From NCBI RefSeq assembly GCF_001542775.1, contig NZ_CP014145.1:558001-622000 (forward strand): a DNA stretch of 64,000 nt. The letters are read 5' to 3'. Within the stretch, counting starts at the first letter, position 1. Every line of letters starts with the position of its first letter. Below, one piece after another: positions 44,002-56,813 of this stretch. Position numbers and translations under genes: made by a program. This DNA is from Microterricola viridarii (GTDB lineage: Bacteria > Actinomycetota > Actinomycetes > Actinomycetales > Microbacteriaceae). The notes below the pieces were generated by a model. The model was not told the DNA's origin and searched no databases. It worked only from the letters and a program-made list of their open reading frames with translations.

Positions 44002-44793
44002 ATGGCTCCACGCATCTTCGACTGCTCTGTCGACACCGAACTCATGTCCGGAATGAGGCTGGCGCGCTCGGCGATTGGCCGCGGCGCGCTCGTTGTCATG
44101 CCCACCGACACCGTCTACGGCATCGCCGCCGACGCGTTCAACCCGGCCGCCGTGCAGCGGTTGCTCGAGGCCAAGGGCCGCGGGCGCACCTCGCCGCCGC
44201 CCGTGCTGATTCCCGGCATCGCCACGCTCGACGCGCTGGCGGCCGAGGTGCCGCAGGCCGCACGCGACCTGATCGACGCATTCTGGCCCGGCGGACTCAC
44301 CGTCATCCTGCGCGCGCAGCCCTCGCTCAGCTGGGATCTCGGCGAGACCCGCGGCACCGTCGCGCTGCGGATGCCGAGCAACCCGCTCGCCCTCGAACTG
44401 CTCAGCGAGACGGGTCCGCTCGCCGTCTCCTCCGCCAACCTCACCGGGATGCCGGCCGCGACCGACGCCTCGCAGGCCGAGTCGATGCTCGGCGAGAGCG
44501 TGGAGGTCTACCTCGACGGCGGCGAATCCGGCGCCGGCTATGCGGCGATCGGTGAACGCGACGGCGACCTCTCTTCTACGATCGTCGATGCGACGATGCT
44601 CGGTACCGACGGCGGCCTGCTGCGCATCGTGCGGGCCGGCGTGATCTCGCGCGAGAAGATCGCCGCCATCGTCGGCGAGCTACTCGCCCCCGCGGTGGAG
44701 GCCCCCGCCCCGGCAGAGCGGGCCGACCAGGCCGATCAGACGGACCAGGCCGCGCCGGATGACGCACCCGAGCCTGTGGAGCCGAGCGCGTGA
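44002..44793 (+). CDS. tsaC: L-threonylcarbamoyladenylate synthase
   Basis: 263 residues. YrdC/Sua5 domain with PTDTVYGIAADAF, a KGRGRTSPPPVLI loop (normally K-R), and AVSSANLTGMPA. Makes threonylcarbamoyl-AMP from threonine, bicarbonate and ATP for the t6A modification of tRNA. A C-terminal Ala/Pro/Glu tail of about 35 residues looks disordered. Overlaps wecA as GTGA. Confidence 0.92.
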   Translation: MAPRIFDCSVDTELMSGMRLARSAIGRGALVVMPTDTVYGIAADAFNPAAVQRLLEAKGRGRTSPPPVLIPGIATLDALAAEVPQAARDLIDAFWPGGLTVILRAQPSLSWDLGETRGTVALRMPSNPLALELLSETGPLAVSSANLTGMPAATDASQAESMLGESVEVYLDGGESGAGYAAIGERDGDLSSTIVDATMLGTDGGLLRIVRAGVISREKIAAIVGELLAPAVEAPAPAERADQADQTDQAAPDDAPEPVEPSA

Positions 44794-46079
44794 CCCTATT
44801 CGTGGTGCTCGCGCTGATCTCAGCGCTGGTCACCTTCGGCCTGTCGATGTTGGTCTACAAGCTGGCCCACCGCTACAAGCTGTACCCGAAGATCCGCGCC
44901 CGCGACGTGCACACCCGCCCGACGCCGCGTCTCGGCGGCATCGCCATGTTCCTCGGCATCGTCGTCGCATTCGGCGTGGCCTGGTTGATCTCGGCCCAGT
45001 TCCCCCCGCTCAAGATCATCTTCGACGACCCGGCGCAGATCTTCGCGATCCTCGGCGGCGCCCTGCTGATCGTGCTGATCGGTGTCGCCGACGACATCTG
45101 GGACCTCGACTGGATGACGAAACTCGCCGGCCAGTTCCTCGCCGCCGGCCTGATCGCCTGGAAGGGCGTGCAGGTCTACGCGCTGCCGCTCGGCGGCGTG
45201 ACCGCGATCGGCTCCTCCTGGATCTCGCTGATCATCACCGTGTTCGCCATCGTGCTGGTGATGAACGCCATCAATTTCATCGACGGGCTCGACGGCCTCG
45301 TCGCCGGCGTCGCACTGATCGCCAACGGCGTCTTCTTCCTCTACACCTACCTTCTCGTGCAGCAGACCTCGCCGAGCAACTACTTCAATTTGGCCTCGCT
45401 GATCGCCGCACTGCTCGTCGGTGCCTGCGTCGGCTTCCTGCCGCTGAACTGGCACCCGGCGAAGCTGTTCATGGGGGATGCCGGTGCGTTGCTGATCGGC
45501 CTGCTGATGGCGACATCCGCCATCGCCGTCACCACGCAGGTCAGCCCGGCATCGCCTTCGCTGGTTAGTGCAGAGCTGATGCCGGCGTTCATCCCGATCA
45601 TCCTGCCGTTCGCTGTGCTGCTGGTGCCGCTCCTCGACTTCAGCCTCGCCGTGTTCCGCCGGCTGCGGGCCGGCAAGTCGCCGTTCAGTGCCGACCGCAA
45701 GCACCTGCACCACCGCCTGCTCGACATGGGCCACTCTCACCTGCACGCCGTGCTGATCTTCTATGCGTGGACGGCCGTTGCCTCCATCGGCTGCGCCCTG
45801 TTCTTCATCCTGCCCGCCAACTTCGGCGTTCCGGCCTGGTGGGCGTCGGTGTTCATCGTGATCGGCCTGATCGCCTGCATCGCTGTCACCCTGGCCCCGC
45901 TCAGCAAGCGCAAGGCGCTCGAGGCGGCCAGCCAGGCCGCGTCCGTTGATTCCCCGAATGCCGCGGCCACCGCTCCGTTCGACCCCCTCGACGAGGCATC
46001 CGAGAGGTTCACCGACCTCGGCCCCGTTCCCAGCCTGGCGGCCACCGCCGAAACCCCCACACACAAGGACCAGTCATGA
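44790..46079 (+). CDS. wecA: Undecaprenyl-phosphate GlcNAc-1-phosphate transferase (WecA/TagO)
   Basis: 429 residues, about 11 membrane helices. Catalytic loops: RPTPRLGGIAMF, GVADDIWDLDW with the DD pair, NAINFIDGLDGLVAG, MGDAGALLIG and KHLHHRLL. Transfers GlcNAc-1-P (or a related sugar) to undecaprenyl phosphate for cell-wall polymer synthesis. A C-terminal cytoplasmic tail of about 65 residues. Starts GTG inside the tsaC stop and ends in an ATGA overlap. Confidence 0.92.
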   Translation: MTLFVVLALISALVTFGLSMLVYKLAHRYKLYPKIRARDVHTRPTPRLGGIAMFLGIVVAFGVAWLISAQFPPLKIIFDDPAQIFAILGGALLIVLIGVADDIWDLDWMTKLAGQFLAAGLIAWKGVQVYALPLGGVTAIGSSWISLIITVFAIVLVMNAINFIDGLDGLVAGVALIANGVFFLYTYLLVQQTSPSNYFNLASLIAALLVGACVGFLPLNWHPAKLFMGDAGALLIGLLMATSAIAVTTQVSPASPSLVSAELMPAFIPIILPFAVLLVPLLDFSLAVFRRLRAGKSPFSADRKHLHHRLLDMGHSHLHAVLIFYAWTAVASIGCALFFILPANFGVPAWWASVFIVIGLIACIAVTLAPLSKRKALEAASQAASVDSPNAAATAPFDPLDEASERFTDLGPVPSLAATAETPTHKDQS

Positions 46080-46576
46080 CCGGCATCACGCCAGCCAAGC
46101 AGCCCGAGAGCAACACGCCATCCTCGAACCCGGTGCTTCGCCGCGCCCTCGTGCTGGGCGGCTTCGTCGCACTCGGCATCGCCGTCGTCGGCGGAGTCAT
46201 CGGCTTCCTGGTCGATGGGGGAGTGGGCCTCGTCAGCGCACTCATCGGCACGGCTCTGGCCGTGGTCTTCATGGGCGTCACGGCGGGCACGATCCTCCTG
46301 GCCAACCGCTTCAGCGGCTCCGACATGTTCGTCGGTGCCTTCTTCGGCATCGTGCTTGGCGGCTGGCTGCTGAAGTTCGTCGTGTTCCTCGTGGTCGTCT
46401 TCATCCTCAAGGACCAGGCCTGGGTCAACCCCGTCATCCTGTTCCTGTCGGTAATTGCGGGCGTTATCGGATCGCTGATTGTCGATGTCATGGTGATGCT
46501 GAAATCGCGGATGCCGTACGTGAGCGACGTCACGCTGCCCAATCAGAGCTCGGATCAGAGCCCAGAGCACAATTAA
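46076..46576 (+). CDS. AtpI-like membrane protein
   Basis: 166 residues, four predicted membrane helices at about 25-47, 53-76, 87-109 and 118-140. The position just upstream of atpB and the size fit AtpI, an accessory protein of c-ring assembly, although sequence similarity is not evident by eye. ATGA overlap with wecA. Confidence 0.65.
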   Translation: MTGITPAKQPESNTPSSNPVLRRALVLGGFVALGIAVVGGVIGFLVDGGVGLVSALIGTALAVVFMGVTAGTILLANRFSGSDMFVGAFFGIVLGGWLLKFVVFLVVVFILKDQAWVNPVILFLSVIAGVIGSLIVDVMVMLKSRMPYVSDVTLPNQSSDQSPEHN

Positions 46577-46622
46577 TTCCCGGGAGAGGCTCTTTCGATT
46601 CGGTCTCGGCCGCATATCTTGC

Positions 46623-46628
46623 TAGAGT
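46623..46628 (+). promoter_or_regulatory. -10 element of the atp operon
   Basis: TAGAGT within the 174-base gap before atpB, giving a leader of about 115 bases. An AGGAG site occurs at 46725-46729. Confidence 0.45.
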
Positions 46629-46750
46629 GAATCCAGTTCCCCCCGCTTTCGACATAGCTCCTTCGTGTCTGAAAACGGTTCCCATCGTTCGTTGTTGCGA
46701 GAGCCGAGCTCCACGCCCCGAAACAGGAGATAGCGCTGTTAGCTACCGCT

Positions 46751-47838
<1,088 letters not shown>

Positions 47839-47867
47839 TCCTCTTTTTCGCTCTCTAAGGAGGCCTG

Positions 47868-48434
47868 ATGCTTCACGCAGTGTTCACTGCTGCAACCGAA
47901 GAAGCGGCTCAGAACCCGCTTCTCCCGGCGTCGTACGACATCATCTGGTCGGCCGTCTGCTTCTTGATCGTCCTGGTCTTCTTCTGGAAGTTCGGACTGC
48001 CCAAGATGCAGGTCATGCTCGACCAGCGTGCCGAGGCGATCGAAGGCAACATCGCGAAGGCCGACGAGGCTCAGCGCAAGGCCGAGGCCGCTCTCGAGGA
48101 ATACACCGCTCAGCTCGCCGACGCGCGTGCAGAGGCCGGCAACATCCGCGAGGCTGCCCGCGAGGATGGCAAGAAGATCGTCGCTGAGGCCAAGACCTCC
48201 GCGTCGACCGAGGCCGCTCGCATCACTGCGTCGGCTCAGGCACAGATCGAGGCAGAGCGGCAGGCCGCTGTTGTCTCGCTGCGCTCCGAGGTCGGCACGC
48301 TCGCGATTGACCTGGCATCCGGTGTGATCGGCGAAAGCCTCACCGACGACGCCAAGGCCAGCGCCATCGTCGACCGCTTCCTCGCAGACCTGGAGGCCGC
48401 CGAGAAGGCTGTGCCTTCGGCAGGAAAGAAGTAG
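47868..48434 (+). CDS. atpF: ATP synthase subunit b
   Basis: 188 residues. One membrane helix at about 24-44, then a long charged coiled coil (QRAEAIEGNIAKADEAQRKA onward). Peripheral stalk. Perfect AAGGAGG site five bases before the ATG. Confidence 0.95.
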   Translation: MLHAVFTAATEEAAQNPLLPASYDIIWSAVCFLIVLVFFWKFGLPKMQVMLDQRAEAIEGNIAKADEAQRKAEAALEEYTAQLADARAEAGNIREAAREDGKKIVAEAKTSASTEAARITASAQAQIEAERQAAVVSLRSEVGTLAIDLASGVIGESLTDDAKASAIVDRFLADLEAAEKAVPSAGKK

Positions 48435-48439
48435 TCACT

Positions 48440-49240
48440 ATGGGATCAGCGACCAGAGAGGCCCTCGCTTCGGCGAGAGCCGCACTGACCGCTTCGGCAG
48501 TCAGCGGAGCAAGCCTCGCCGTCGGCGAGGAGCTGTTCTCTGCCAGCCGTGTCATCGGCAGCTCGAGCCAGCTCCTGCAGGCGATCGCCGACCCCGGCGC
48601 CGACACCGCGGCCAAGGTCGCGCTTGTCGACTCGGTCTTCGGTTCGTCGCTCTCGGCTCCGGCCCAGCAGCTGCTGCGCACTCTTGCCAGCAGCCGCTGG
48701 TCCGACCAGGAAGACGTCCTGGCGGCCATCGAGGAACTCGGTCTGCGCGCAATCGCCGACTCGGTTCCCTCCGGCACCCTGATCGAGCAGGAACTGTTCG
48801 CATTCGGCACCGCCGTTGCCTCTAACGCCGAGCTTGAGCTGGCCATTTCGAACAAGCTCGGCTCCGCCGACGCGAAGTCGAGCCTGGTCACCTCGCTGCT
48901 CCAGGGCAAGGCTTCGGACCAGACCGTCGCCATCGTCAAGCAGCTCGTGCAGCAGCCTCGCGGCCGCCGCATCGGCGAGCTGCTTCGGCACGCGGCATCC
49001 GTTGTCGCCGACGAAGCCGGTTTCGGCGTCGCCACGGTGACCTCGGCTACTCAGATCGCTCCGGCGCAGCTGCAGCGTCTCGCTGCAGTGCTGTCCGGCA
49101 GCTACGGCCGTGAGCTGCGGATCAACCAGGTGGTTGACCCCGCTGTACTCGGCGGACTCCGCGTTCAGGTCGGCGACGACGTGATCGACGGCAGCATTGC
49201 ATCTCGTCTCAACGATGTGCGAATTCAGCTTGCCGGCTGA
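48440..49240 (+). CDS. atpH: ATP synthase subunit delta
   Basis: 266 residues, the long actinobacterial form (E. coli has 177). The C-terminal half contains the typical FGVATVTSATQIAPAQLQRL and GSIASRLNDVRIQLAG end. Links b to the alpha subunits. Confidence 0.93.
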   Translation: MGSATREALASARAALTASAVSGASLAVGEELFSASRVIGSSSQLLQAIADPGADTAAKVALVDSVFGSSLSAPAQQLLRTLASSRWSDQEDVLAAIEELGLRAIADSVPSGTLIEQELFAFGTAVASNAELELAISNKLGSADAKSSLVTSLLQGKASDQTVAIVKQLVQQPRGRRIGELLRHAASVVADEAGFGVATVTSATQIAPAQLQRLAAVLSGSYGRELRINQVVDPAVLGGLRVQVGDDVIDGSIASRLNDVRIQLAG

Positions 49241-49329
49241 CCTTGTGTCGGCTGGAACATATTTGACCTCGGCGCCGTAAGGCTTCGAAACGACAGAACC
49301 TGTACACCTCGTGCAGAAAAGGGAAGATG

Positions 49330-50961
49330 ATGGCAGAACTCACAATCAGCCCCGATGAGATCCGCGACGCGCTCAAGGATTTCGTCAAGGCTTACGAGCC
49401 CGGCAGCGCTGCTGCCACCGAGGTTGGCCACGTGACGGATGCCGGTGACGGTATCGCTCACGTCGAAGGTCTCCCCGGAGTCATGGCCAACGAGCTCATC
49501 AAGTTCGCCGATGGCACCCTGGGCCTCGCCCAGAACCTCGACGAAGATGAGATCGGTGTTGTTGTGCTCGGCGAGTTCGACGGCATCGTCGAGGGCATGG
49601 AGGTCACCCGCACGGGTGAGGTTCTCTCCGTCCCCGTCGGTGACGCGTTCCTCGGTCGTGTTGTCGACCCGCTCGGCGCCCCGATCGACGGTCTCGGCGA
49701 GATCGTTGCAGAAGGCCGCCGCGCACTCGAGCTCCAGGCGCCCGGCGTCATGGCCCGCAAGTCGGTCCACGAGCCGATGCAGACCGGTATCAAGGCCATC
49801 GACGCCATGATCCCGATCGGCCGCGGCCAGCGTCAGCTGATCATCGGTGACCGTCAGACCGGCAAGACCGCTCTGGCGATCGACACCATCATCAACCAGA
49901 AGGCCAACTGGGAGTCCGGCGATGTCAACAAGCAGGTGCGCTGCATCTACGTTGCCATCGGTCAGAAGGGTTCCACCATCGCCTCGGTGAAGGGTGCCCT
50001 CGAAGACGCCGGTGCCATGGAGTACACCACGATCGTGGCCGCTCCGGCATCCGACCCCGCCGGCTTCAAGTACCTCGCCCCGTACACCGGCTCGGCCATC
50101 GGCCAGCACTGGATGTACGCCGGCAAGCACGTTCTCATCGTGTTCGATGACCTCTCCAAGCAGGCCGAGGCCTACCGCGCGGTTTCGCTTCTTCTGCGTC
50201 GCCCGCCGGGACGTGAGGCATACCCCGGTGACGTGTTCTACCTGCACTCCCGTCTGCTCGAGCGTTGCGCCAAGCTCTCCGACGAGCTCGGTGCCGGCTC
50301 GATGACCGGTCTTCCGATCATCGAGACCAAGGCCAACGACGTCTCGGCCTACATCCCGACCAACGTGATCTCGATCACCGACGGCCAGATCTTCCTGCAG
50401 TCCGACCTGTTCAACGCCAACCAGCGCCCCGCTGTTGACGTGGGTATCTCGGTCTCGCGTGTTGGTGGCGACGCTCAGGTGAAGTCGATCAAGAAGGTTT
50501 CCGGAACCCTGAAGCTTGAGCTGGCCCAGTACCGCTCGCTCGAGGCATTCGCGATGTTCGCATCCGACCTCGACGCGGCCAGCCGCCGTCAGCTTGCTCG
50601 TGGCGCACGCCTCACCGAGCTGCTCAAGCAGCCCCAGTACTCGCCGTTCCCGGTCGAGGACCAGGTCGTCTCGATCTGGGCCGGAACCAACGGCAAGCTG
50701 GACGAGGTTCCCGTCGAGGACATCCTGCGCTTCGAGCGCGAGCTGCTCGACTACCTGGGCCGCAACACCGAGGTTCTGAACAACCTGCGGGCAACCAACG
50801 TTCTCGACGACGCAACCGTCGCCGAGATGTCGGCCGCCGTTGACAAGTTCAAGCTCGAGTTCCAGACGGGCGACGGCAAGCCGTTGGCGTCGAACGAGAA
50901 GTTCGAAGCCATCGCCGAAGAAGACGTCAACCAGGAAAAGATCGTCAAGGGCCGTCGCTAA
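49330..50961 (+). CDS. atpA: ATP synthase subunit alpha
   Basis: 543 residues from the second of two adjacent ATGs (49327 or 49330), preferred for its spacing from AGGGA. Walker [10 protein letters not shown] near 173-181, and the alpha signature [14 protein letters not shown]. Non-catalytic nucleotide-binding subunit. Confidence 0.97.
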   Translation: MAELTISPDEIRDALKDFVKAYEPGSAAATEVGHVTDAGDGIAHVEGLPGVMANELIKFADGTLGLAQNLDEDEIGVVVLGEFDGIVEGMEVTRTGEVLSVPVGDAFLGRVVDPLGAPIDGLGEIVAEGRRALELQAPGVMARKSVHEPMQTGIKAIDAMIPIGRGQRQLIIGDRQTGKTALAIDTIINQKANWESGDVNKQVRCIYVAIGQKGSTIASVKGALEDAGAMEYTTIVAAPASDPAGFKYLAPYTGSAIGQHWMYAGKHVLIVFDDLSKQAEAYRAVSLLLRRPPGREAYPGDVFYLHSRLLERCAKLSDELGAGSMTGLPIIETKANDVSAYIPTNVISITDGQIFLQSDLFNANQRPAVDVGISVSRVGGDAQVKSIKKVSGTLKLELAQYRSLEAFAMFASDLDAASRRQLARGARLTELLKQPQYSPFPVEDQVVSIWAGTNGKLDEVPVEDILRFERELLDYLGRNTEVLNNLRATNVLDDATVAEMSAAVDKFKLEFQTGDGKPLASNEKFEAIAEEDVNQEKIVKGRR

Positions 50962-51016
50962 GCGACGCCCGAGACGACTATTCGACTGATACTGAACTAG
51001 GAATCACAGGAGAGAC

Positions 51017-53420
<2,404 letters not shown>

Positions 53421-53422
53421 GC

Positions 53423-53683
53423 ATGGCCACGCTGTCCGTGAGCGTCGTCTCGGCAGACCAGGAAGTCTGGTCCGGCGAGGCTACCCAGCTCATCGCTCGC
53501 ACCGTCGAGGGAGAGATCGGTATTCTCCCCGGCCACGAGCCGCTTCTCGCGATCCTCGCCCGTGGCGAGGTCCGCGTGACGCTGCCCGGCGGTGAGAAGA
53601 TCACTGCGCAGGCGGATGACGGATTCCTCTCGGTCGAGAACAACAACGTTCAAGTTGTTGCTCGCCAGGCCGGTCTGGTCTAG
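53423..53683 (+). CDS. atpC: ATP synthase subunit epsilon, short form
   Basis: 86 residues: only the N-terminal beta-sandwich is present (VSVVSADQEVWSGEATQLIA, GEIGILPGHEPLLAIL). The C-terminal helical hairpin that inhibits ATP hydrolysis in E. coli (138 residues) is missing. Starts two bases after atpD. Followed by a strong terminator, so the short length is not an artefact of overlap. Confidence 0.94.
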   Translation: MATLSVSVVSADQEVWSGEATQLIARTVEGEIGILPGHEPLLAILARGEVRVTLPGGEKITAQADDGFLSVENNNVQVVARQAGLV

Positions 53684-53706
53684 TCAGCTCCACCCGTTCC
53701 ACGACA

Positions 53707-53753
53707 AAGCCGGGACCACGGCGCGCGTAAGCGCTGCCGGGTCCCGGCTTTTT
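53707..53753 (+). terminator. Rho-independent terminator of the atp operon
   Basis: Arms AAGCCGGGACC (53707-53717) and GGTCCCGGCTT (53740-53750) followed by TTT, 23 bases after the atpC stop. Confidence 0.9.
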
Positions 53754-53788
53754 CATTCCCTCCCTGAGTCAGCCACGAGGAACCACCC

Positions 53789-54550
53789 ATGCTCATCCTG
53801 CTCCCGCCCTCCGAGACGAAGCGCGACGGCGGCGACGGCCCACCGCTGGACGTAGCCAGGCTGGCGTTGCCCGCACTCGCCCCGCAGCGGCGCGAGCTCG
53901 TGGATGCCCTCGTGCAGCTGGCAGAAGACACCGACGCCTCCGTCGCTGCCCTCAAGCTCGGCCGCACGCAGCTGTTCGAGGTGGAGCGTAATCGGCAGCT
54001 CCACACCTCGGCGACCATGCCCGTGATCGACCGGTACACCGGTGTGCTCTACGACGCGCTCGACGCCGCGACGCTCTCGCCCGCGGCGCGCGCGTTTGCC
54101 CACAGCCACCTCGTCGTGCACTCCGCACTGCTCGGCCCCGTCGCGGCCCTGGACGGCGTGCCGGCCTACCGGATGTCGCACGACTCGCGTCTGCCGGCGC
54201 TCTCGCTGAAGGGCCACTGGGTTCCCGTCATCCGGCAGCAGTTCGCCCCGCTGGATGGCGTACTGCTCGATCTCCGCTCCGAGGCGTACACGGCGCTCGG
54301 CACGCTGCCGGTGCGGGAGGGCTCCGCCTACCTGCGTGTGCTCAGCGAGGGTGCTGACGGCCAGAAGCGGGCGCTGAACCACTTCAATAAGAAGTCCAAG
54401 GGCGAGTTCACCCGGGTGGTGCTGGAGGCAGGCATCGACTTCGGCAGCGTCGACGAACTGCTCGACTGGGCGCCGGGCGCCGGGCTGCGGTTGCAGCGGC
54501 ACAAGCTGGCGACCGCGAAAGCGCCGGAAGAGCTCGCGCTCATCGTCTAG
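53789..54550 (+). CDS. yaaA: Peroxide stress protein YaaA (DUF328/UPF0246)
   Basis: 253 residues. Begins MLILLPPSETK, the family hallmark; other conserved parts are RYTGVLYDAL, DLRSEAYTAL and HFNKKSKGEFTR. In E. coli YaaA lowers free iron during peroxide stress and binds DNA. GAGGAA lies six bases before the ATG. It is followed by the repeat array. Confidence 0.92.
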   Translation: MLILLPPSETKRDGGDGPPLDVARLALPALAPQRRELVDALVQLAEDTDASVAALKLGRTQLFEVERNRQLHTSATMPVIDRYTGVLYDALDAATLSPAARAFAHSHLVVHSALLGPVAALDGVPAYRMSHDSRLPALSLKGHWVPVIRQQFAPLDGVLLDLRSEAYTALGTLPVREGSAYLRVLSEGADGQKRALNHFNKKSKGEFTRVVLEAGIDFGSVDELLDWAPGAGLRLQRHKLATAKAPEELALIV

Positions 54551-54583
54551 AGGCGCACGCTCCCGCACACCCGCCCTCCCGTT

Positions 54584-55329
54584 GGTCGAGTAGCGAGGGA
54601 CGAGCGTATCGCGACCCCGCGCCCGGCTCGGTTTCTCGCTGGAAACTGGGTCTCGATACGGCCCTGGCGGGCCTACTCGACCAGCGGGCAGCGTCCGCCC
54701 GCACCCGTTTTGGTCGAGTAGCGAGGGACGAGCGTATCGAGACCGCGCACTCGGCTCGGTTTCTTGCCGGAAGCTGGGTCTCGATACGGCCCTGGCGGGC
54801 CTACTCGACCAGCGGGCAGCGTCCGCCCGCACCCGTTTTGGTCGAGTAGCGACGGACGAGCGTATCGAGACCCCGCGCACGGCTCGGTTTCTTGCCGGAA
54901 ACGGGGTCTCGATACGGCCCTGGCGGGCCTACTCGACCAGCGGGCAGCGTCCGCCCGCACCCGTTGGTCGAGTAGCGAGGGACGAGCGTATCGAGACCCC
55001 GCGCCCGGCTCGGTTTCTTGCTGGAGACTGGGTCTCGATACGGCCCTGGCGGGCCTACTCGACCAGTGGGCAGCGTCGCCCGCACTCCTTGGTCGAGTAG
55101 CGAGGAACGAGCGTATCGACACCTCGCACTCGGCTCGGTTTCTTGCTGGAAACTGGGTCTCGATACGGCCCTGGCAGGCCGACTCGACCAGTGGGCAGCG
55201 TCCGCCCGCACCCGTTGGTCGAGTAGCGAGGGACGAGCGTATCGAGACCCCGCATTCGGCTCGGTTTCTTGCCGGAAACTGGGTCTCGATACGGCCCTGG
55301 CGGGCCTATTCGACCAGCGGGCAACGTCC
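54584..55329. repeat. Six tandem copies of a ~126 bp palindromic repeat
   Basis: Units start at 54584, 54712, 54840, 54966, 55091 and 55217 (spacings 128, 128, 126, 125, 126). Each has a left arm GGTCGAGTAGCGAGGGACGA ending GTATCGAGACC, a ~30-base spacer with CGGCTCGGTTTCTTGC, and a right arm GGGTCTCGATACGG ... CCTACTCGACC, the inverse of the left. A GC hairpin GCGGGC-AGCGTCC-GCCCGC follows. The array fills the gap between convergent yaaA and tag. No gene. Confidence 0.97.
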
Positions 55330-55414
55330 CGCTGGCGACATGGAGCACCAGCGACCGAAGCCTCGAGCGCATCCGTTGACGCCGCAGCCGGCTCCGTCCG
55401 CAGGCGGGGTGCGC

Positions 55415-55984
55415 CTACCCCGCGCGGTGGCAGCCGACGACGTGGTCGTCGACGAGACCGGCCGACTGCATGAGCGCGTACATCGTCGTCGGGCCGACGA
55501 AGCCGTATCCGTGGGCGCGCAGCGCCTTGCTCAGGGCGACGGACTCCGCGGTCGTCGCCGGAACCTGCGCCAGCGTCTGCGGGCGCGCGCCGGCATCCGG
55601 GGCGAAGCTCCAGATCAGATCGTGCAGGCCATCGACGCCGAGCTCCTGGGTCACCCGGGCATTCTTGATCGTCGACGTGATCTTGCCGCGGTGCCGGATG
55701 ATGCCCGCATTGCCAACCAGTCGCTCGACGTCGGCGTCGTCCATCGCGGCGACCGCGTCGATGTCGAATCCGTGGAAGGCCTCGCGGAACGCCGGGCGCT
55801 TGCGCAGGATCGTGATCCAGGAGAGTCCGGCCTGGAAACCCTCGAGGCAGACCTTCTCGAACAGGGCGCGGCCGTCGTGCAGCGGTTGGCCCCATTCCTC
55901 GTCGTGGTAGCGGCGGTACTCGGCGTCGTCGCCGACCCAGCCGCAGCGGGCGACACCGTCATCCGCCGTCGCGAGGTCGTTCAC
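55415..55984 (-). CDS. tag: DNA-3-methyladenine glycosylase I
   Basis: 189 residues. Zinc ligands are visible: Cys14 in RCGWVG, His27 in YHDEEWG, and His/Cys in VVGCHRAG at the C-terminus. YHDEEWG and FEKVCLEGFQAGLSW are family motifs. Excises 3-methyladenine. GTG overlaps the ogt stop as GTGA; co-transcribed with ogt as an alkylation-repair pair. Confidence 0.94.
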   Translation of the reverse strand: MNDLATADDGVARCGWVGDDAEYRRYHDEEWGQPLHDGRALFEKVCLEGFQAGLSWITILRKRPAFREAFHGFDIDAVAAMDDADVERLVGNAGIIRHRGKITSTIKNARVTQELGVDGLHDLIWSFAPDAGARPQTLAQVPATTAESVALSKALRAHGYGFVGPTTMYALMQSAGLVDDHVVGCHRAG

Positions 55985-56550
55985 AGCGCGTAGTCCAGCT
56001 CGAGCTGGGTGTGCGGTTCGCGCGGGGGAGCGGGCACCCGGTTCGTCTTGTGGGCAATGCCCTCGTGGTCAAGCAGCCAAACCTTGGTCGGGATGCCATC
56101 GCCTCCGCTGTACCCGGTGATGCGTTTGTCGCCGGCCAGCACACGGTGGCAGGGCACAATGAGCGGGATCGGGTTGGCCCCGACGGCGCCGCCGATCGCA
56201 CGGGCCGAGCCGGGCTTGCCGACCTCGACGCCGAGCTCACCGTAGGACAGGAACTCGCCCCAGCCGATCGTGCTCAGGCGAGACCAGACACTCGTCTGAA
56301 ACTCGGTGCCGTGCATGGCGACCGGAAGATCGAAGTCGTGCCGCTCCCCGGCAAAGTACTCGGCCAGCTGGCGCGCGGCCAGCTCGAGCACGGCGTTCGG
56401 GCGCTCCGGCTCGTGCTCGAGTGGAACATGGCCATGGCGGGCGATGCTGAGGGATGTGATGTGCTCGCCGTCGCTGGTGAGCTCGAGCAGCCCGATCGGG
56501 CTCTCGGTGCGCAGAATGTACGCACTCTGGGTGCTGGTGTTCGCGGTCAT
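55981..56550 (-). CDS. ogt: Methylated-DNA-protein-cysteine methyltransferase
   Basis: 189 residues. The acceptor cysteine lies in IPLIVPCHRVLAGDKRITGYSGG; the DNA-binding helix region is ARAIGGAVGANP. Repairs O6-methylguanine. ATG at 56548-56550 is six bases after TACAGT, with no ribosome-binding site, so probably leaderless. Confidence 0.93.
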   Translation of the reverse strand: MTANTSTQSAYILRTESPIGLLELTSDGEHITSLSIARHGHVPLEHEPERPNAVLELAARQLAEYFAGERHDFDLPVAMHGTEFQTSVWSRLSTIGWGEFLSYGELGVEVGKPGSARAIGGAVGANPIPLIVPCHRVLAGDKRITGYSGGDGIPTKVWLLDHEGIAHKTNRVPAPPREPHTQLELDYAL

Positions 56551-56556
56551 GCTTCG

Positions 56557-56562
56557 ACTGTA
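56557..56562 (-). promoter_or_regulatory. -10 element of ogt-tag, leaderless arrangement
   Basis: TACAGT on the minus strand, six bases before the ATG. Confidence 0.45.
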
Positions 56563-56669
56563 ACCGGGCTGGCTGGGGTGCGCTGGCGAGAATCGGACAC
56601 CTGTGCAGAGATCGCCGCTGGAGCGGTCCTGTGCACAACAGGGGAGCGCGGAGCGGGCGGCGCACGCTA

Positions 56670-56751
56670 CCCACCGAGGCTGCGATCGCCGAGACTGCAG
56701 TAGTTGTGGCGCACAGCGCCTGAGCTTCACACCTCCTGCAATCTCGGTGGG
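56670..56751. repeat. 82 bp inverted-repeat element
   Basis: Ends CCCACCGAG (56670-56678) and CTCGGTGGG (56743-56751) are perfect inverses. Inside, CCGAGACTGCAG (56689-56700) pairs with CTGCAATCTCGG (56736-56747) with one mismatch, and GGCGC-aca-GCGCC forms a small hairpin. It lies in the ogt/aldo-keto reductase divergent gap. Confidence 0.7.
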
Positions 56752-56800
56752 GATGCCGTAGGCAAGCGTCATGCGGAGTCGCAGGCCGCGGCATCCGCAA

Positions 56801-56806
56801 TAGGCT
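56801..56806 (+). promoter_or_regulatory. -10 element of the aldo/keto reductase gene
   Basis: TAGGCT followed by seven bases and the ATG at 56814; leaderless arrangement. Confidence 0.5.
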
Positions 56807-56813
56807 GGCAGAC

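Noticed and set aside
54584..55329. CRISPR array
   Set aside because: The units are long, nearly identical throughout and palindromic, with no short repeat/unique spacer pattern and no cas genes nearby.
54764..55993. Long plus-strand frame with a 42-residue repeat across the palindromic array
   Set aside because: The repeat unit is close to 126 bases, so frames stay open on both strands; no start signal, and it runs antisense through the tag gene. Indels of one or two bases between units would break a real protein.
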